A stretch of 51,738 bases of DNA. It comes from Eubacteriales Family XIII. Incertae Sedis bacterium (GTDB taxonomy: Bacteria; Bacillota; Clostridia; Peptostreptococcales; Anaerovoracaceae). This document shows, one piece after another, positions 42,298-51,349 of the stretch. Every line of letters begins with the position of its first letter. Position 1 is the stretch's first letter. The translations under genes were made by a program, and so were the position numbers. The stretch spans positions 1-51,738 of the forward strand of contig JAISBV010000053.1 in the NCBI GenBank assembly GCA_031266025.1, read 5' to 3'. The notes beneath the pieces are model-generated. The model made no database searches. It saw only the letters and a program-made list of their open reading frames with translations, and was not told the origin of the DNA.

Positions 42298-44256
42298 ATG
42301 AAATATACACAATCCATACGATTCAAGTTGATGTTGCTTGTTGTGATCCCACTGGCGGTCGTCGCCTTCTCATTTATCGCCATATCCATGTTTTCCGCAA
42401 ATAAACTTATGAACGACAACAGCGTAAGGGTTTCGGAATCCGTTGAGGAAATGATCAATAACGTAATTGAAGAATGGCGTTCTTCGACGCACGCGTACGC
42501 GCAGATAGCGGCCGACGATCTGCCGAGGGAAACTCTGAACGCGATAAGGGATAAGGATACGGACAGGATAATATCCTTAGCGAAGAGCGCGTTCGAGCAT
42601 ACGGGCTGTGACGGCATGACATTTACGGATATGGAGGGAAACGCGCTCGCACGCGTGACGAATCCCGCGAAATTCGGCGATAACATAAAAAGTTCGCTTG
42701 CAATAGCCGACGCGCTTGAAGGAAACTCCGTGTCATATGCGTATCCGACGACGAACAACGGATTCAGCATTACGGCGGGCGTACCGATCAAAGACAACGG
42801 AAGGCAGATCGGCGTGCTCTTCCTGTCGAAGCGCCTTGACAATATCGAACGGCTTGAGCAGATAAAAGATATGTCGGGCGGCGACATAGTGCTTTATCAG
42901 TACAGCGATCCCATAATGAGCACTATGAACGGCGCCGACGTCGAAGCGATATCGCCGCTCAGCGAGGAATCTTGGGCGAGCCTGAGCGCGGGGCAGGGCT
43001 TCACCGAGTTTGTGCGCGCAGACGGCGCGGAAACCGTTCAGCGATACGTGCCTATCCAAGGCAAAGACGCCGTGGTGGGCGCCATACGTACTATAAGCGC
43101 TCCGGAAAGCAAAAACTGGGTCGCCATAATGTGGGTGTGCGTTTTCGTAGTCGCGTTCGTTATATTATACCCGATCATATCGATCAATATACGCAGATTC
43201 GTTATGCCGATACGCAGACTCAGCGAGCAGGCGATACAATTGGCGTCAGGCGACGTGACGCTTGACGTACAGTGCAACCGCAAGGACGAAATAGGGAGAC
43301 TGCAGCAGAGCGTGAGTATACTCTGCGAAGCAATGCGCTCCCAAGCCGATGTTCTGAGCCATATTGCCGACGGCGATCTCACGGTCAGCTATGAGGTGCG
43401 CTCGGACGCTGATTCCGTGGGCAACAGCCTGAACAGATTGCTTGATCGCAACAATGAAGCGCTTTCGGGCATCGCCGCCGCGGCTACGCAGGTATCGGCG
43501 GCCTCGACACAGCTTGCCGACGGCAGCCAAGAATTGGCGCAAGGCGCCTCGGATCAGGATTCGGCCGTGCGCAACATATCGCAAAGCATAGGCGAGATAT
43601 CCGGAAAGACGGATCAAAACGCCGTCATGGCGCAGGAAGCCAATGTTCTTTCGGCGCAGTCACAGGATATGATGGGCGAGAGCGTGAGAAATATGGATGA
43701 TCTCGTCGACGCGATGAAGGAGATTTCCACAGCGTCCGAAAACGTTTCAAAGGTCATAAAGGTTATAGAGGATATAACATTCCAAACCAATATATTGGCG
43801 CTGAACGCCGCAGTGGAAGCGGCGCGCGCGGGGGTGCACGGAAAAGGTTTCGCCGTTGTGGCGGAGGAAGTGCGAAACCTCGCCGGCAAGAGTGCGGAGG
43901 CCGCAGGACACACAACGGGCATAATAGAGGGGAATATGTCCAAGGTGAGTCTCGGCGTGCAGATCGTGGAGAAAGCAAACCGCTCTCTCACCGAACTGTC
44001 GAAAAACGCGCGGCAGATAGACGAAATACTCTCGTCTATCGTCACCTCTTCAAATGATCAAAGCACCCTTATAAAACATATCGAACAATCGGTGCTTCAG
44101 GTTTCGGAGGTCGTGCGCGCGAACACGCAGACCGCGTCCGAATCCGCCGCAAGAAGCGAAGAGATGTCCGGCCAGGCCGCGATTCTTTCAAATCTTGTGG
44201 GGCGCTTCAACTTAAATGATGACGGGCCGCATTCGTCGAATTACCTGCTGAAATGA
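42298..44256 (+). CDS. Methyl-accepting chemotaxis protein
   Basis: A 652-residue transmembrane receptor. A first helix ([22 protein letters not shown]) leads to an extracellular single-Cache-type domain (about residues 38-275, with [21 protein letters not shown] and [19 protein letters not shown]). A second helix ([21 protein letters not shown]) leads to a HAMP domain ([22 protein letters not shown]) and the cytoplasmic signalling coil. Its tip reads [43 protein letters not shown], the CheA/CheW contact. The ligand is unknown. AAAAGGAACC precedes the ATG. The gene overlaps the DUF3842 gene (ATGA), so the chemoreceptor is the head of a three-gene unit. Confidence 0.95.
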   Translation: MKYTQSIRFKLMLLVVIPLAVVAFSFIAISMFSANKLMNDNSVRVSESVEEMINNVIEEWRSSTHAYAQIAADDLPRETLNAIRDKDTDRIISLAKSAFEHTGCDGMTFTDMEGNALARVTNPAKFGDNIKSSLAIADALEGNSVSYAYPTTNNGFSITAGVPIKDNGRQIGVLFLSKRLDNIERLEQIKDMSGGDIVLYQYSDPIMSTMNGADVEAISPLSEESWASLSAGQGFTEFVRADGAETVQRYVPIQGKDAVVGAIRTISAPESKNWVAIMWVCVFVVAFVILYPIISINIRRFVMPIRRLSEQAIQLASGDVTLDVQCNRKDEIGRLQQSVSILCEAMRSQADVLSHIADGDLTVSYEVRSDADSVGNSLNRLLDRNNEALSGIAAAATQVSAASTQLADGSQELAQGASDQDSAVRNISQSIGEISGKTDQNAVMAQEANVLSAQSQDMMGESVRNMDDLVDAMKEISTASENVSKVIKVIEDITFQTNILALNAAVEAARAGVHGKGFAVVAEEVRNLAGKSAEAAGHTTGIIEGNMSKVSLGVQIVEKANRSLTELSKNARQIDEILSSIVTSSNDQSTLIKHIEQSVLQVSEVVRANTQTASESAARSEEMSGQAAILSNLVGRFNLNDDGPHSSNYLLK

Positions 44257-44672
44257 AAATAGCGGTCATAGACGGGCAGGGAGGCGGTATCGGGCGCAGC
44301 ATCGTTGAAAAACTCAAGGTATCCGTTCCTGACGCCTTGGTGCTTGCGCTCGGAACAAACGCGACGGCCACCGACAGGATGCTCAAGGCCGGCGCCGACG
44401 AGGGCGCCACCGGAGAAAACGCCATTGTATACAATGTAAAAAATGTAGATATCATAACGGGCGTTATAGCCATACTGAACGCCAACGCGCTTATGGGCGA
44501 GCTTAGCCCGAAGATAGCCGAAGCCATAGGAGCGAGTTCCGCGTTCAAGGTACTGCTCCCTATCAACCGCTGCGGTATACATGTAGTCAGTGTGAAAGAC
44601 GCGCCTCTTTCAACGCATATAGACAACGCCGTCGCGGTGATTAATCGGCTTATGGAGGATAATAATGGATAA
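44253..44672 (+). CDS. DUF3842 family protein
   Basis: A 139-residue small Rossmann-like protein. The N-terminus [20 protein letters not shown] is a dinucleotide-binding type glycine loop, followed by [58 protein letters not shown] and a C-terminal segment with [11 protein letters not shown]. This is the DUF3842 pattern, a family of unknown function in Firmicutes. It is ATGA-coupled to the chemoreceptor and overlaps the next gene by 8 bp. Confidence 0.88.
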   Translation: MKIAVIDGQGGGIGRSIVEKLKVSVPDALVLALGTNATATDRMLKAGADEGATGENAIVYNVKNVDIITGVIAILNANALMGELSPKIAEAIGASSAFKVLLPINRCGIHVVSVKDAPLSTHIDNAVAVINRLMEDNNG

Positions 44673-44871
44673 AATAACATTGAATGTAGCAGGTATGTCC
44701 TGTGAGCATTGTGTAAAAGCCGTGACAGGCGCGGCGAGCGGATTGGCCGGCGTATCGGATGTTTCGGTCGATCTCGCGGGAGGAACCGTAAGTTTAAAAT
44801 ACGATCCCGCCGTTACGCCGCTCGCGCAAATCAAGGCCGAAATCGAAGACCAAGGCTACGACGTGGATTAA
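44665..44871 (+). CDS. Heavy-metal-associated (CopZ-like) domain protein
   Basis: A 68-residue ferredoxin-like protein that consists of one HMA domain. The metal site MxCxxC appears as VAGMSCEHCVKAVTGAASGL, followed by VSVDLAGGTVSLKYDPAVTPLAQIKAEIEDQGYDV. Such proteins bind Cu(I) or similar ions and pass them to P-type ATPases; no ATPase or CsoR gene is nearby. It overlaps the DUF3842 gene by 8 bp, the last of the three coupled genes; repeat B3 follows. Confidence 0.93.
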   Translation: MDKITLNVAGMSCEHCVKAVTGAASGLAGVSDVSVDLAGGTVSLKYDPAVTPLAQIKAEIEDQGYDVD

Positions 44872-44918
44872 TCGGTTTAACAGTCGTTACCGTTCACGTT
44901 AAATATCTTAAATCAAAA

Positions 44919-45060
44919 CTACTCAAACGCCGCGTCAGTTTTGTTCAGGTCGGGTTCTGAGAGGTAATTTGGCTCCCCGGAACGTACTCGAAGCTACGTG
45001 AGGAAGACAAATTAGCTCTCAGGTTCCGGAATGGGCAAAACTGACGTGGGGTTTGAGTAG
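44919..45060. repeat. Palindromic repeat family B, copy B3
   Basis: A 142-bp imperfect palindrome, CTACTCAAACGCCGCG to GGGGTTTGAGTAG, close to B1 in sequence. It lies between the convergent ends of the CopZ-like and MATE genes, ending 6 bp before the MATE stop. Confidence 0.88.
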
Positions 45061-45066
45061 TTACAA

Positions 45067-46431
45067 TCATTCTATATCGCGAACGAGATTCCTGACCCAC
45101 CTATTCGACAAAAAGCGATAACTCATCAAAAACAGCTTCACAAACTCCTCAATATGCACGAGCAGGACGACGAAGTACACAGGCAGTCGCAGAAACAGCG
45201 CGCCCGTGAACGCGAGAGGCACGCCTATCAGCCAAACGGCGCCGACTTCCGCGAACATCGCGAATTTCGTATCGCCGCCGCAGCGCAGTACGCCCGTTAT
45301 TATGGTCGCGTTGAATATCTTTACGACTAAAAACAGACTGTAGACAATCAATATTAGTCTCGCGTATTCGGCGCCGGACGGCGTGAGGTCGAACAGCGTA
45401 ACTATACCCCTCGACGCGACGAAAAGCAGCGCGCCGGCCGCAAGACCCACTGCCACGCATACCTTCATGATCTTACGCGCGGTCTTGGCCGCCCCGTCCG
45501 TGTCGCCGCGCCCAAGCTTTTCGCCGACTATGATCAGCGTTGCGTCTCCTAGGCTGAAGCATGCCAAAATGAACAGATTCTGTATGGTTCCGCCGGCCTG
45601 TACAGCGGCGAAAGCCGTGACTCCTATGCGCCCGTAAGCAGCGTTGTACATGGATGTGCCGAGTCCCCACATTGTTTCATTCAAGGTCGTCGGCAGGGCG
45701 TTGCCCGTAATCTTTCGGAACAGCGTCTTGTTCCATGACAAAAACTCGCGCGGCCGGCCCGCTATCATATTCTTCATGCCGAAAACGACGAACAGCACCA
45801 AGCACAATTCTATTGATCTCGAAATGGCGGTAGCCAAGGCCGACCCCCTGACCCCGAGCGCGGGCGCGCCGAAATTGCCGTAGACAAACATGTAATTCAG
45901 CAGCGTATTCAAGGCGAAAACCACTATGCTGATTTTGAGAGGCAGACTCGTCTGCTGCGTCGCACGCAGCGCCGCCGTGAGCGGAACGGTAAAGCTGACG
46001 GTCAAGAATGTGACGGCGTTGATCCTTATGAAGGAACTGCCGGTCTGTATTACTTCGGGAATATCCGTGAATACGGACAGTATTCTCTCAGGCATGAGCA
46101 TCACGGGAATGAAAAAAATAAGCAGCGACGCGCTAAAACAGCAAACTGCGGCGACGCCTACCGTTCTGCGTATATTCGCGAGGTCGCGCTTACCCCAAAA
46201 CTGCGCCATGAACGTAGCCGCGCCGCCGCAGAATCCAAAAAGCACCATCCAGTGCACGAAAAATATCTGAACGGAAAGGCCTACGGAAGCCAAGGCTGTT
46301 TCACCGAGACGTCCTACAATCAGATTGTCCACCAAATTAAGCGATGAAGCGATCAAGCTCTGAAGCGCTATCGGCAAAGCCACGCGCAGTAATGTACGCG
46401 CTAAATTTTCATCTTTAGTATTGTTTGTCAT
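45067..46431 (-). CDS. MATE-family efflux transporter
   Basis: A 454-residue exporter with about 12 helices. The ATG at 46431 is preferred (AAGGAAA upstream; family-like start) over one 20 codons earlier. Conserved: ARTLLRVALPIALQSLIASSLNLVDNLIVGRLGETALASVGLS, FGFCGGAATFMAQFWGKRD in the first half and a second MatE repeat with GDATLIIVGEKLGRGD. MATE proteins expel drugs or metabolites with Na+ or H+ gradients. It has its own promoter at 46530-46558 and is convergent with the CopZ-like gene. Confidence 0.93.
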   Translation of the reverse strand: MTNNTKDENLARTLLRVALPIALQSLIASSLNLVDNLIVGRLGETALASVGLSVQIFFVHWMVLFGFCGGAATFMAQFWGKRDLANIRRTVGVAAVCCFSASLLIFFIPVMLMPERILSVFTDIPEVIQTGSSFIRINAVTFLTVSFTVPLTAALRATQQTSLPLKISIVVFALNTLLNYMFVYGNFGAPALGVRGSALATAISRSIELCLVLFVVFGMKNMIAGRPREFLSWNKTLFRKITGNALPTTLNETMWGLGTSMYNAAYGRIGVTAFAAVQAGGTIQNLFILACFSLGDATLIIVGEKLGRGDTDGAAKTARKIMKVCVAVGLAAGALLFVASRGIVTLFDLTPSGAEYARLILIVYSLFLVVKIFNATIITGVLRCGGDTKFAMFAEVGAVWLIGVPLAFTGALFLRLPVYFVVLLVHIEEFVKLFLMSYRFLSNRWVRNLVRDIE

Positions 46432-46529
46432 AAAGTTATTTTCCTTGCTTGTCCTTAAGTCCGGAACTTGAGTCTCTTTTCTGTTTCGCAATAATTCAAG
46501 CTTACCCCGTGCAAAACAGCGCTTCCTCT

Positions 46530-46558
46530 ATTCTAACCGCCAAGCGCCGGCAGGTCAA
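46530..46558 (-). promoter_or_regulatory. Promoter of the MATE gene
   Basis: On the minus strand TTGACC (46553-46558) and TAGAAT (46530-46535) with a 17-bp spacer. Confidence 0.7.
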
Positions 46559-46640
46559 CAAGAATCGCCTTGGCGGGACATGATCGGACACGACGTCCGG
46601 CAGCAGGTTACAGTTCTTTCGGGAGGAACAATAATTTCGA

Positions 46641-46669
46641 TTGACGCGGCATCGAAAATACGATAGAAT
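46641..46669 (+). promoter_or_regulatory. Promoter of the second APC permease
   Basis: TTGACG (46641-46646) and TAGAAT (46664-46669) with a 17-bp spacer, divergent from the MATE promoter. The leader to the ATG at 46812 is about 135 nt. Confidence 0.7.
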
Positions 46670-46811
46670 CATATCATCCCGAACCCCCCTTTTGGATACC
46701 CCGGTTTTATCATGTTCTTATTAATTTGCATTGCGCCGGTGCGTTTTTTGCCTGTGTTCTGCTATTATTTTGCCTTGCGCCGGTGGCATAACGAAAGGAA
46801 AAAGGGAAAGA

Positions 46812-48257
46812 ATGGGAAAGAGTATTAAAAGACAAGAACTGAAGAGAGCCATGAGCAACAGGGATGTGCTCGCTCTGGCTTTCGGAACGATGATCGGTTG
46901 GGGATGGATCATGCTGGCCGGACAATGGGTAGCGCTTGCGGGAATAGCGGGCGCCGTATTGGCTTTCGCGATCGGCGCCGTCCTCTGCATATTCGTGGGG
47001 CTGACATACGCGGAATTGACCCCTGCTCTGCCGCTTGCGGGCGGAGAGCTCGTATTCTCGTACCGCGGACTCGGATACATACCTTCGTGGATCACGGGCT
47101 GGATGATTACATTCGCCTATGTAGGCGTTGCGGCTTGGGAAGGGCCGGCATTCGTTACCGCCATCGACTACGTTCTTCCGATCCCCCGAGTTGTATATCT
47201 ATGGAATATAGCCGGCTTTGACGTATACCTGTCTTGGGTGATAGTTGGCGCGGCCGGCGGCGTCGTGTTGGCAATACTGAATTATATCGGCATAAAATCA
47301 GCGGCTATATTTCAAACATTCGCTACGGTCGCGCTCGGCATAGGCGGCTTGATATTCTTCTTTGGCAGTGTGGCGAACGGGCACATTCAGAACATGCTTC
47401 CGGCCTTTACGACGCCGAACGGATTGGTGGCCGTTATCCTTATGGTACCGGCTATGTTCGTCGGATTCGACGTGATACCGCAGGCAGCGGAAGAAATGAA
47501 CATTCCGCTGAACAAGATCGCCAAGATACTTATATTCTCGATCTGTCTCGCGGCGGCATGGTATATATTGATGATAATAAGTATAGCATTGGCCGCGCCG
47601 ACCGGCGTACGCGACGGCGCAAGTATACCGGTGGCGGATTCATTCGCCTACGCTATGGGCAGCTCGGCCTTCGGCAAACTGATGATAGTGGCGGCCATGT
47701 GCGGCATTCTCACGAGTTGGAACGGCTTCATAGTGGGTGCGACTAGGGTGCTCTTCTCGATGGGCAGAGCGAAGATGTTACCTGCTGTGTTCGGTAAGGT
47801 TCACGCTAAATACGAATCCCCGACGGCCGCAATCGTGCTTGTCGGCGTTATAACCTGCGCATCGCCGCTTATGGGTAAATCCGCGCTCGTCTGGTTCGTG
47901 GACGCAAGCGCGTTCGGAACAGTCGTCGCATACTTCATGGTAGCGCTGTCTTTCTTGTTCCTGCGCCGCAAAGAACCCGATTTGGCGCGCCCGTACAAAG
48001 TTAAGTGCGGCCCTCTTGTAGGCGTGCTCGCCGTCGGCGTTGCGGGATTTTTCCTCTATCTCTATCTGCCCATCGGCCCCGCCCCGCTCATCGCCGTGGA
48101 ATGGGCTCTGGTGCTGGGATGGATAGCGCTCGGCGTCGTGTTTTTTATCGTCGCACAGATCAAGTACAGGGACGTGACGCCCGAAGAAACAGAATACCTG
48201 CTGTTCGGTGAGGTATACGCGCGCAAGAACTTGAACAGTTCCGTTAAAAACGCCTGA
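46812..48257 (+). CDS. APC-family amino acid permease (second copy)
   Basis: A 481-residue transporter with about 12 helices; the ATG at 46812 has AAAGGGAAAG just upstream, while an earlier in-frame ATG (46731) has no such signal. TMS1 reads LALAFGTMIGWGWIMLAGQW, then AELTPALPLAGGELVFSYRGLG and later GFDVIPQAAEEMNIPLNKI, the motif shared with the permease at 37865-39319. TSWNGFIVGATRVLFSMGRAKMLP is also common to both. The two are paralogues that diverged widely. The gene stands alone; a terminator lies at 48334-48375. Confidence 0.9.
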   Translation: MGKSIKRQELKRAMSNRDVLALAFGTMIGWGWIMLAGQWVALAGIAGAVLAFAIGAVLCIFVGLTYAELTPALPLAGGELVFSYRGLGYIPSWITGWMITFAYVGVAAWEGPAFVTAIDYVLPIPRVVYLWNIAGFDVYLSWVIVGAAGGVVLAILNYIGIKSAAIFQTFATVALGIGGLIFFFGSVANGHIQNMLPAFTTPNGLVAVILMVPAMFVGFDVIPQAAEEMNIPLNKIAKILIFSICLAAAWYILMIISIALAAPTGVRDGASIPVADSFAYAMGSSAFGKLMIVAAMCGILTSWNGFIVGATRVLFSMGRAKMLPAVFGKVHAKYESPTAAIVLVGVITCASPLMGKSALVWFVDASAFGTVVAYFMVALSFLFLRRKEPDLARPYKVKCGPLVGVLAVGVAGFFLYLYLPIGPAPLIAVEWALVLGWIALGVVFFIVAQIKYRDVTPEETEYLLFGEVYARKNLNSSVKNA

Positions 48258-48333
48258 AACGCGTGTTCCGGCGACCGAAACGCATAAATACACTGACGTA
48301 TCGGTAAGCCGTTACGTTAATCGTAAATATCCA

Positions 48334-48375
48334 AAAAGCGCCGCAGTTGAATACCGGGAAGTCTGCGGCGCTTTT
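48334..48375 (+). terminator. Intrinsic terminator of the second APC permease
   Basis: AAAAGCGCCGCAG (48334-48346) pairs perfectly with CTGCGGCGCTTTT (48363-48375). The A- and T-runs make it usable in both directions. Confidence 0.85.
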
Positions 48376-48393
48376 GCTGTGCGTTCACAAGCA

Positions 48394-48422
48394 TTGACGC
48401 GCGGGCGGAAGTATGATAGACT
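48394..48422 (+). promoter_or_regulatory. Promoter of the lipoprotein pair
   Basis: TTGACG (48394-48399) and TAGACT (48417-48422) with a 17-bp spacer, 85 bp ahead of the ATG at 48507. Confidence 0.55.
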
Positions 48423-48506
48423 TACATTATCCCAATACCCTACCTTTATGTGTATCGTATACTGCAGCATTATTTTTGTGCCGGCATTAAAGGAGGATTT
48501 TGTACT

Positions 48507-49559
48507 ATGAGGATGGAAAAATCGTATTTTGTTGCGTCGCGCGTTATGTCGCGGCGCTGCGTTTTTAGGAATCGGAACAGCCGCGAATATCTCAGACGGG
48601 CCTTGCTCTGCTTTGCGCTCGTGTGCGCGCTGATACTGACGGTCAGTTGCGGCGGCAATAAATCGGACGGCGATTCCGACGCGACCGGCACTGCGGATTT
48701 CAACACGAATACGCCCGGCGCCGAAGCGCCCGGCACGGACACAGAGAACGCAGCGGCGAACCTGAGTTTATCTCCGCTGGAATATCCGCGCGTCGACGGT
48801 TCCACGCTGACCATACCGTTCTCGGAGGCCGTGGCGACGGCGGTTTTACATCTGCCGCAAGATGAAGCGCGTCTTTACGTCATGCACAACAAGACGCATC
48901 AAGCGTATCTGAACCTGATCGACGGCGTCGCCGACATCATATTCGTTACGCCGCCGTCAGAGGACGAATTGGCTTACGCAAAGGAAAAAGGCGTTGTGCT
49001 CAACGTTATACCCATGCTGCGCGACGGCTTCGTATTCTTCGTGAACGAGAAAAACCCCGTGAGCGATCTGAGCCGCGATGAAATCGTAGGCGTTTATTCC
49101 GGCAAGATTAAAAATTGGTCGGAAATCGGCGGCGGCGACGCCGAGATCATAGCTTACCAGCGTCCCGAAAACTCGGGCAGCCAAACGGGAATGATAGAGC
49201 TTGTGATGAAAGATACGCCGCTCGCGCCGGCGCCGCAGGAAAAGGTCTTCGCCGAAATGGGCGGTATAGTCGACGCCGTGGCCTATTACGAAAACGCCGC
49301 AGAGGCTATAGGTTATTCGTACTATTACTATACAAGGAATATGTGGGGCGACGGGCAGATCAAATATATGAAGATCGACGGCGTCGCGCCGAGCGAAGAA
49401 AGCATAGAGGACGACAGCTATCCCTATGCTTCGATTACCTATATGGTGCTCAGGCAGGATGAACCCGAAGGCAGCGCCGCATCGAGACTGTCCGAATGGA
49501 TATTGAGCGACGAGGGCCAAGCCGTCGCCAAAGGAGCGGGCTATGTTCCGATACGATAG
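48507..49559 (+). CDS. PstS-like periplasmic-binding lipoprotein
   Basis: A 350-residue exported protein from the ATG at 48507 (AAGGAGGA upstream). The leader is long and basic, with the hydrophobic core LLCFALVCALILTVSC and a lipobox-like cysteine (LTVSCGG), then a low-complexity stretch rich in Thr, Ala and Gly. The rest is a PBP-like phosphate-binding domain: PRVDGSTLTIPFSEAVA, DIIFVTPPSEDELAYA, GFVFFVNEKNPVSDLSRDEIVGVYSGKIKNWSEIGGGDAEIIAYQRPENSGSQ, and AIGYSYYYYT. This GKI-x-NW, R-x-x-x-SGSQ pattern is typical of PstS. No pstCAB genes follow, so it may be a sensor or an orphan binding protein. Confidence 0.87.
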   Translation: MRMEKSYFVASRVMSRRCVFRNRNSREYLRRALLCFALVCALILTVSCGGNKSDGDSDATGTADFNTNTPGAEAPGTDTENAAANLSLSPLEYPRVDGSTLTIPFSEAVATAVLHLPQDEARLYVMHNKTHQAYLNLIDGVADIIFVTPPSEDELAYAKEKGVVLNVIPMLRDGFVFFVNEKNPVSDLSRDEIVGVYSGKIKNWSEIGGGDAEIIAYQRPENSGSQTGMIELVMKDTPLAPAPQEKVFAEMGGIVDAVAYYENAAEAIGYSYYYYTRNMWGDGQIKYMKIDGVAPSEESIEDDSYPYASITYMVLRQDEPEGSAASRLSEWILSDEGQAVAKGAGYVPIR

Positions 49560-51198
49560 CGGCTATCGGCGGGGTTTGATTTCTATTGCCCTGTGCGTAT
49601 TCTTGCTTGTCGGAGCGGCGGGTTGCGCGAACTCGGGATCCGCAGACGACGGAACGGAGGGCGGCGACGCCGCCTTCCGCGCCGCCGCGTTTCCCGTTTA
49701 TGTGACGGAGAATCCCATCATGATCGAGGATGTGCCGGATCCCGAAATGGGCGGCGACGGCATGAATTCTTGGTGGGCTCGCGTGACCGGTCTCTCCGAC
49801 GACGCCGTCGCGCGGAAAATCAACGACAGGCTCCGCGAGAAATACGAAGAGATCAAGCTCAGCGATCCGCCGCCTTACCGAGGATTGCGGACGCTGATAC
49901 CGGAAGACGCGAAACCCGAATCGGAATGGATAAATTTTCAAACATTCGGGAACATCAACAACATATTGTCCGTATTCTATACACATGCGCGCAGGTATTC
50001 TTTGCCCGGCGAGGACGCGTCGCCCGAACAAACGGATGGCCCGCCCATATCGCGAATAGAGGTCGTCACAGAGGAACATCCGCTGAATTTCAACCTTATA
50101 ACGGGCGATGAAATCACACTTGATGATCTGTTCGGCGACGGACGGAACGCGTTCAAGCCGATTGACGCCGCCGCCTTGGCATTTTTGCGGGATTCTCCCG
50201 ACTACTACGCGAGCGAGGATTATGGCAGCATGCTGCCAAGGGATTACCGAGGATTTACACTCATAGGCTCGTATGTACCCGTCAATGCGACGCAAAAATT
50301 CCTCATTTCGGAACGGGAATTGGAGCTCGTACTCGATCACGAGACCCCGCAGTACGCCATGGATCGGCTGTCGAGCCAAAGACTGTTCATACCGCTGACG
50401 GAGCTCGGCGAAGCGGGCGCCGCCGCCATCAAGCGTTTCGTGCTGCCCGAGGAGGAAACGTCCGCCCTGTACGCTACGGATGCGTCTCCCGTGCGTAGGC
50501 TGCTGTTCCACGGAATGTCCAAGCCGTCCGCAGACAGTTCCTTGCCCGGGTTCGAGCAGCGCGACTTCGACGGCGTACAGCTTGGCTGCTTGATCACCGG
50601 AACATGCGAAACGACGCCGGAGTTTGAACGGCTGCTGCTCAATATGCTCATCCCAAGCGACGACGAGCGGGAAGCCCTGCGTGAGCTCTTGGCCCTTCGC
50701 GACGCGAGCGACCCCGGCGCCGGCGAGCCGCTGCAAGCGAATATAAATATTTACTTCATGCGCTACGGCAACGTGTTCGTAACCGAACGCTATCTGACCT
50801 CAGGCGTTAATAGCGTCGCGGCGGACGGCAACTCCAAATTCATCGAATATTACGTCAACGATCGCCGCAGCTTCGACGCGAGAAGTCTGGCGCCCTTGAA
50901 TCTTGAAGACATCTTCGTCGAGGGTTTCGATTATGAGAGTCCGCTAAGGGCCGCTTTGGATAAATACATTTCCGACACATACGCGAGCATGGAAGGCGCA
51001 ATACCGCCGGCGCCCGAGGAGAGGGAGCGCCTGTTTGAAGAGCTCCTCGCAAACGGCGTATATATCTCCGATGTGGGGATGATGTTCTCCGCGCCGCCCG
51101 CAAGCAGATTTCTTGATCCGAGCGAAAACGAATTCGGTTTCTACCCTTGGCTTTATTACGCGGACATCGGCTATGAAAATCTCGTTATAATGCCTTAG
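49543..51198 (+). CDS. Lipoprotein with DUF3298/RsiV-like segment
   Basis: A 551-residue lipoprotein: signal core LISIALCVFLLVGAAGC with a good lipobox (VGAAGC). The segment FNLITGDEITLDDLFGDG (about residues 188-205) matches the RsiV/DUF3298 family, and a related pattern ARSLAPLNLEDIFVEG recurs near residue 450, so two tandem DUF3298-like domains are likely. The ATG lies 17 bp inside the PstS-like gene, suggesting coupling and a joint role at the cell surface. The last residues (LVIMP) and stop come from the left end of repeat A3. No sigma factor gene is nearby, so it is not a clear anti-sigma factor. Confidence 0.75.
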   Translation: MFRYDSGYRRGLISIALCVFLLVGAAGCANSGSADDGTEGGDAAFRAAAFPVYVTENPIMIEDVPDPEMGGDGMNSWWARVTGLSDDAVARKINDRLREKYEEIKLSDPPPYRGLRTLIPEDAKPESEWINFQTFGNINNILSVFYTHARRYSLPGEDASPEQTDGPPISRIEVVTEEHPLNFNLITGDEITLDDLFGDGRNAFKPIDAAALAFLRDSPDYYASEDYGSMLPRDYRGFTLIGSYVPVNATQKFLISERELELVLDHETPQYAMDRLSSQRLFIPLTELGEAGAAAIKRFVLPEEETSALYATDASPVRRLLFHGMSKPSADSSLPGFEQRDFDGVQLGCLITGTCETTPEFERLLLNMLIPSDDEREALRELLALRDASDPGAGEPLQANINIYFMRYGNVFVTERYLTSGVNSVAADGNSKFIEYYVNDRRSFDARSLAPLNLEDIFVEGFDYESPLRAALDKYISDTYASMEGAIPPAPEERERLFEELLANGVYISDVGMMFSAPPASRFLDPSENEFGFYPWLYYADIGYENLVIMP

Positions 51199-51333
51199 TA
51201 GATTTTTTCCGAATACAGGAAAAAATCTTACATCTGTGCATTTCAACGAGACGGGAGATACATCATCGTCTGTCGGAAAAATTGTACCCGCCGTCCATAC
51301 AGCCGGCGGGGGATATCTATGAGTCTCGTTATA
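51180..51333 (+). repeat. Structured repeat family A, copy A3
   Basis: Bounded by the direct repeat TCTCGTTATA (51180-51189 and 51324-51333). A perfect 11-bp hairpin (AGATTTTTTCC/GGAAAAAATCT, 51200-51228, loop GAATACA) is followed by TTACATCTGTGCATTTCAACGA. A second GC stem (CCCGCCG/CGGCGGG) lies at about 51287-51310. It also fills the gap between the lipoprotein and DUF4349 genes. Confidence 0.85.
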
Positions 51334-51349
51334 TTTGACTGATTAACGC

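Noticed and set aside
49450-50736. Minus-strand ORF of 428 codons
   Set aside because: Antisense to the DUF3298-like lipoprotein, which has a signal peptide and lipobox.
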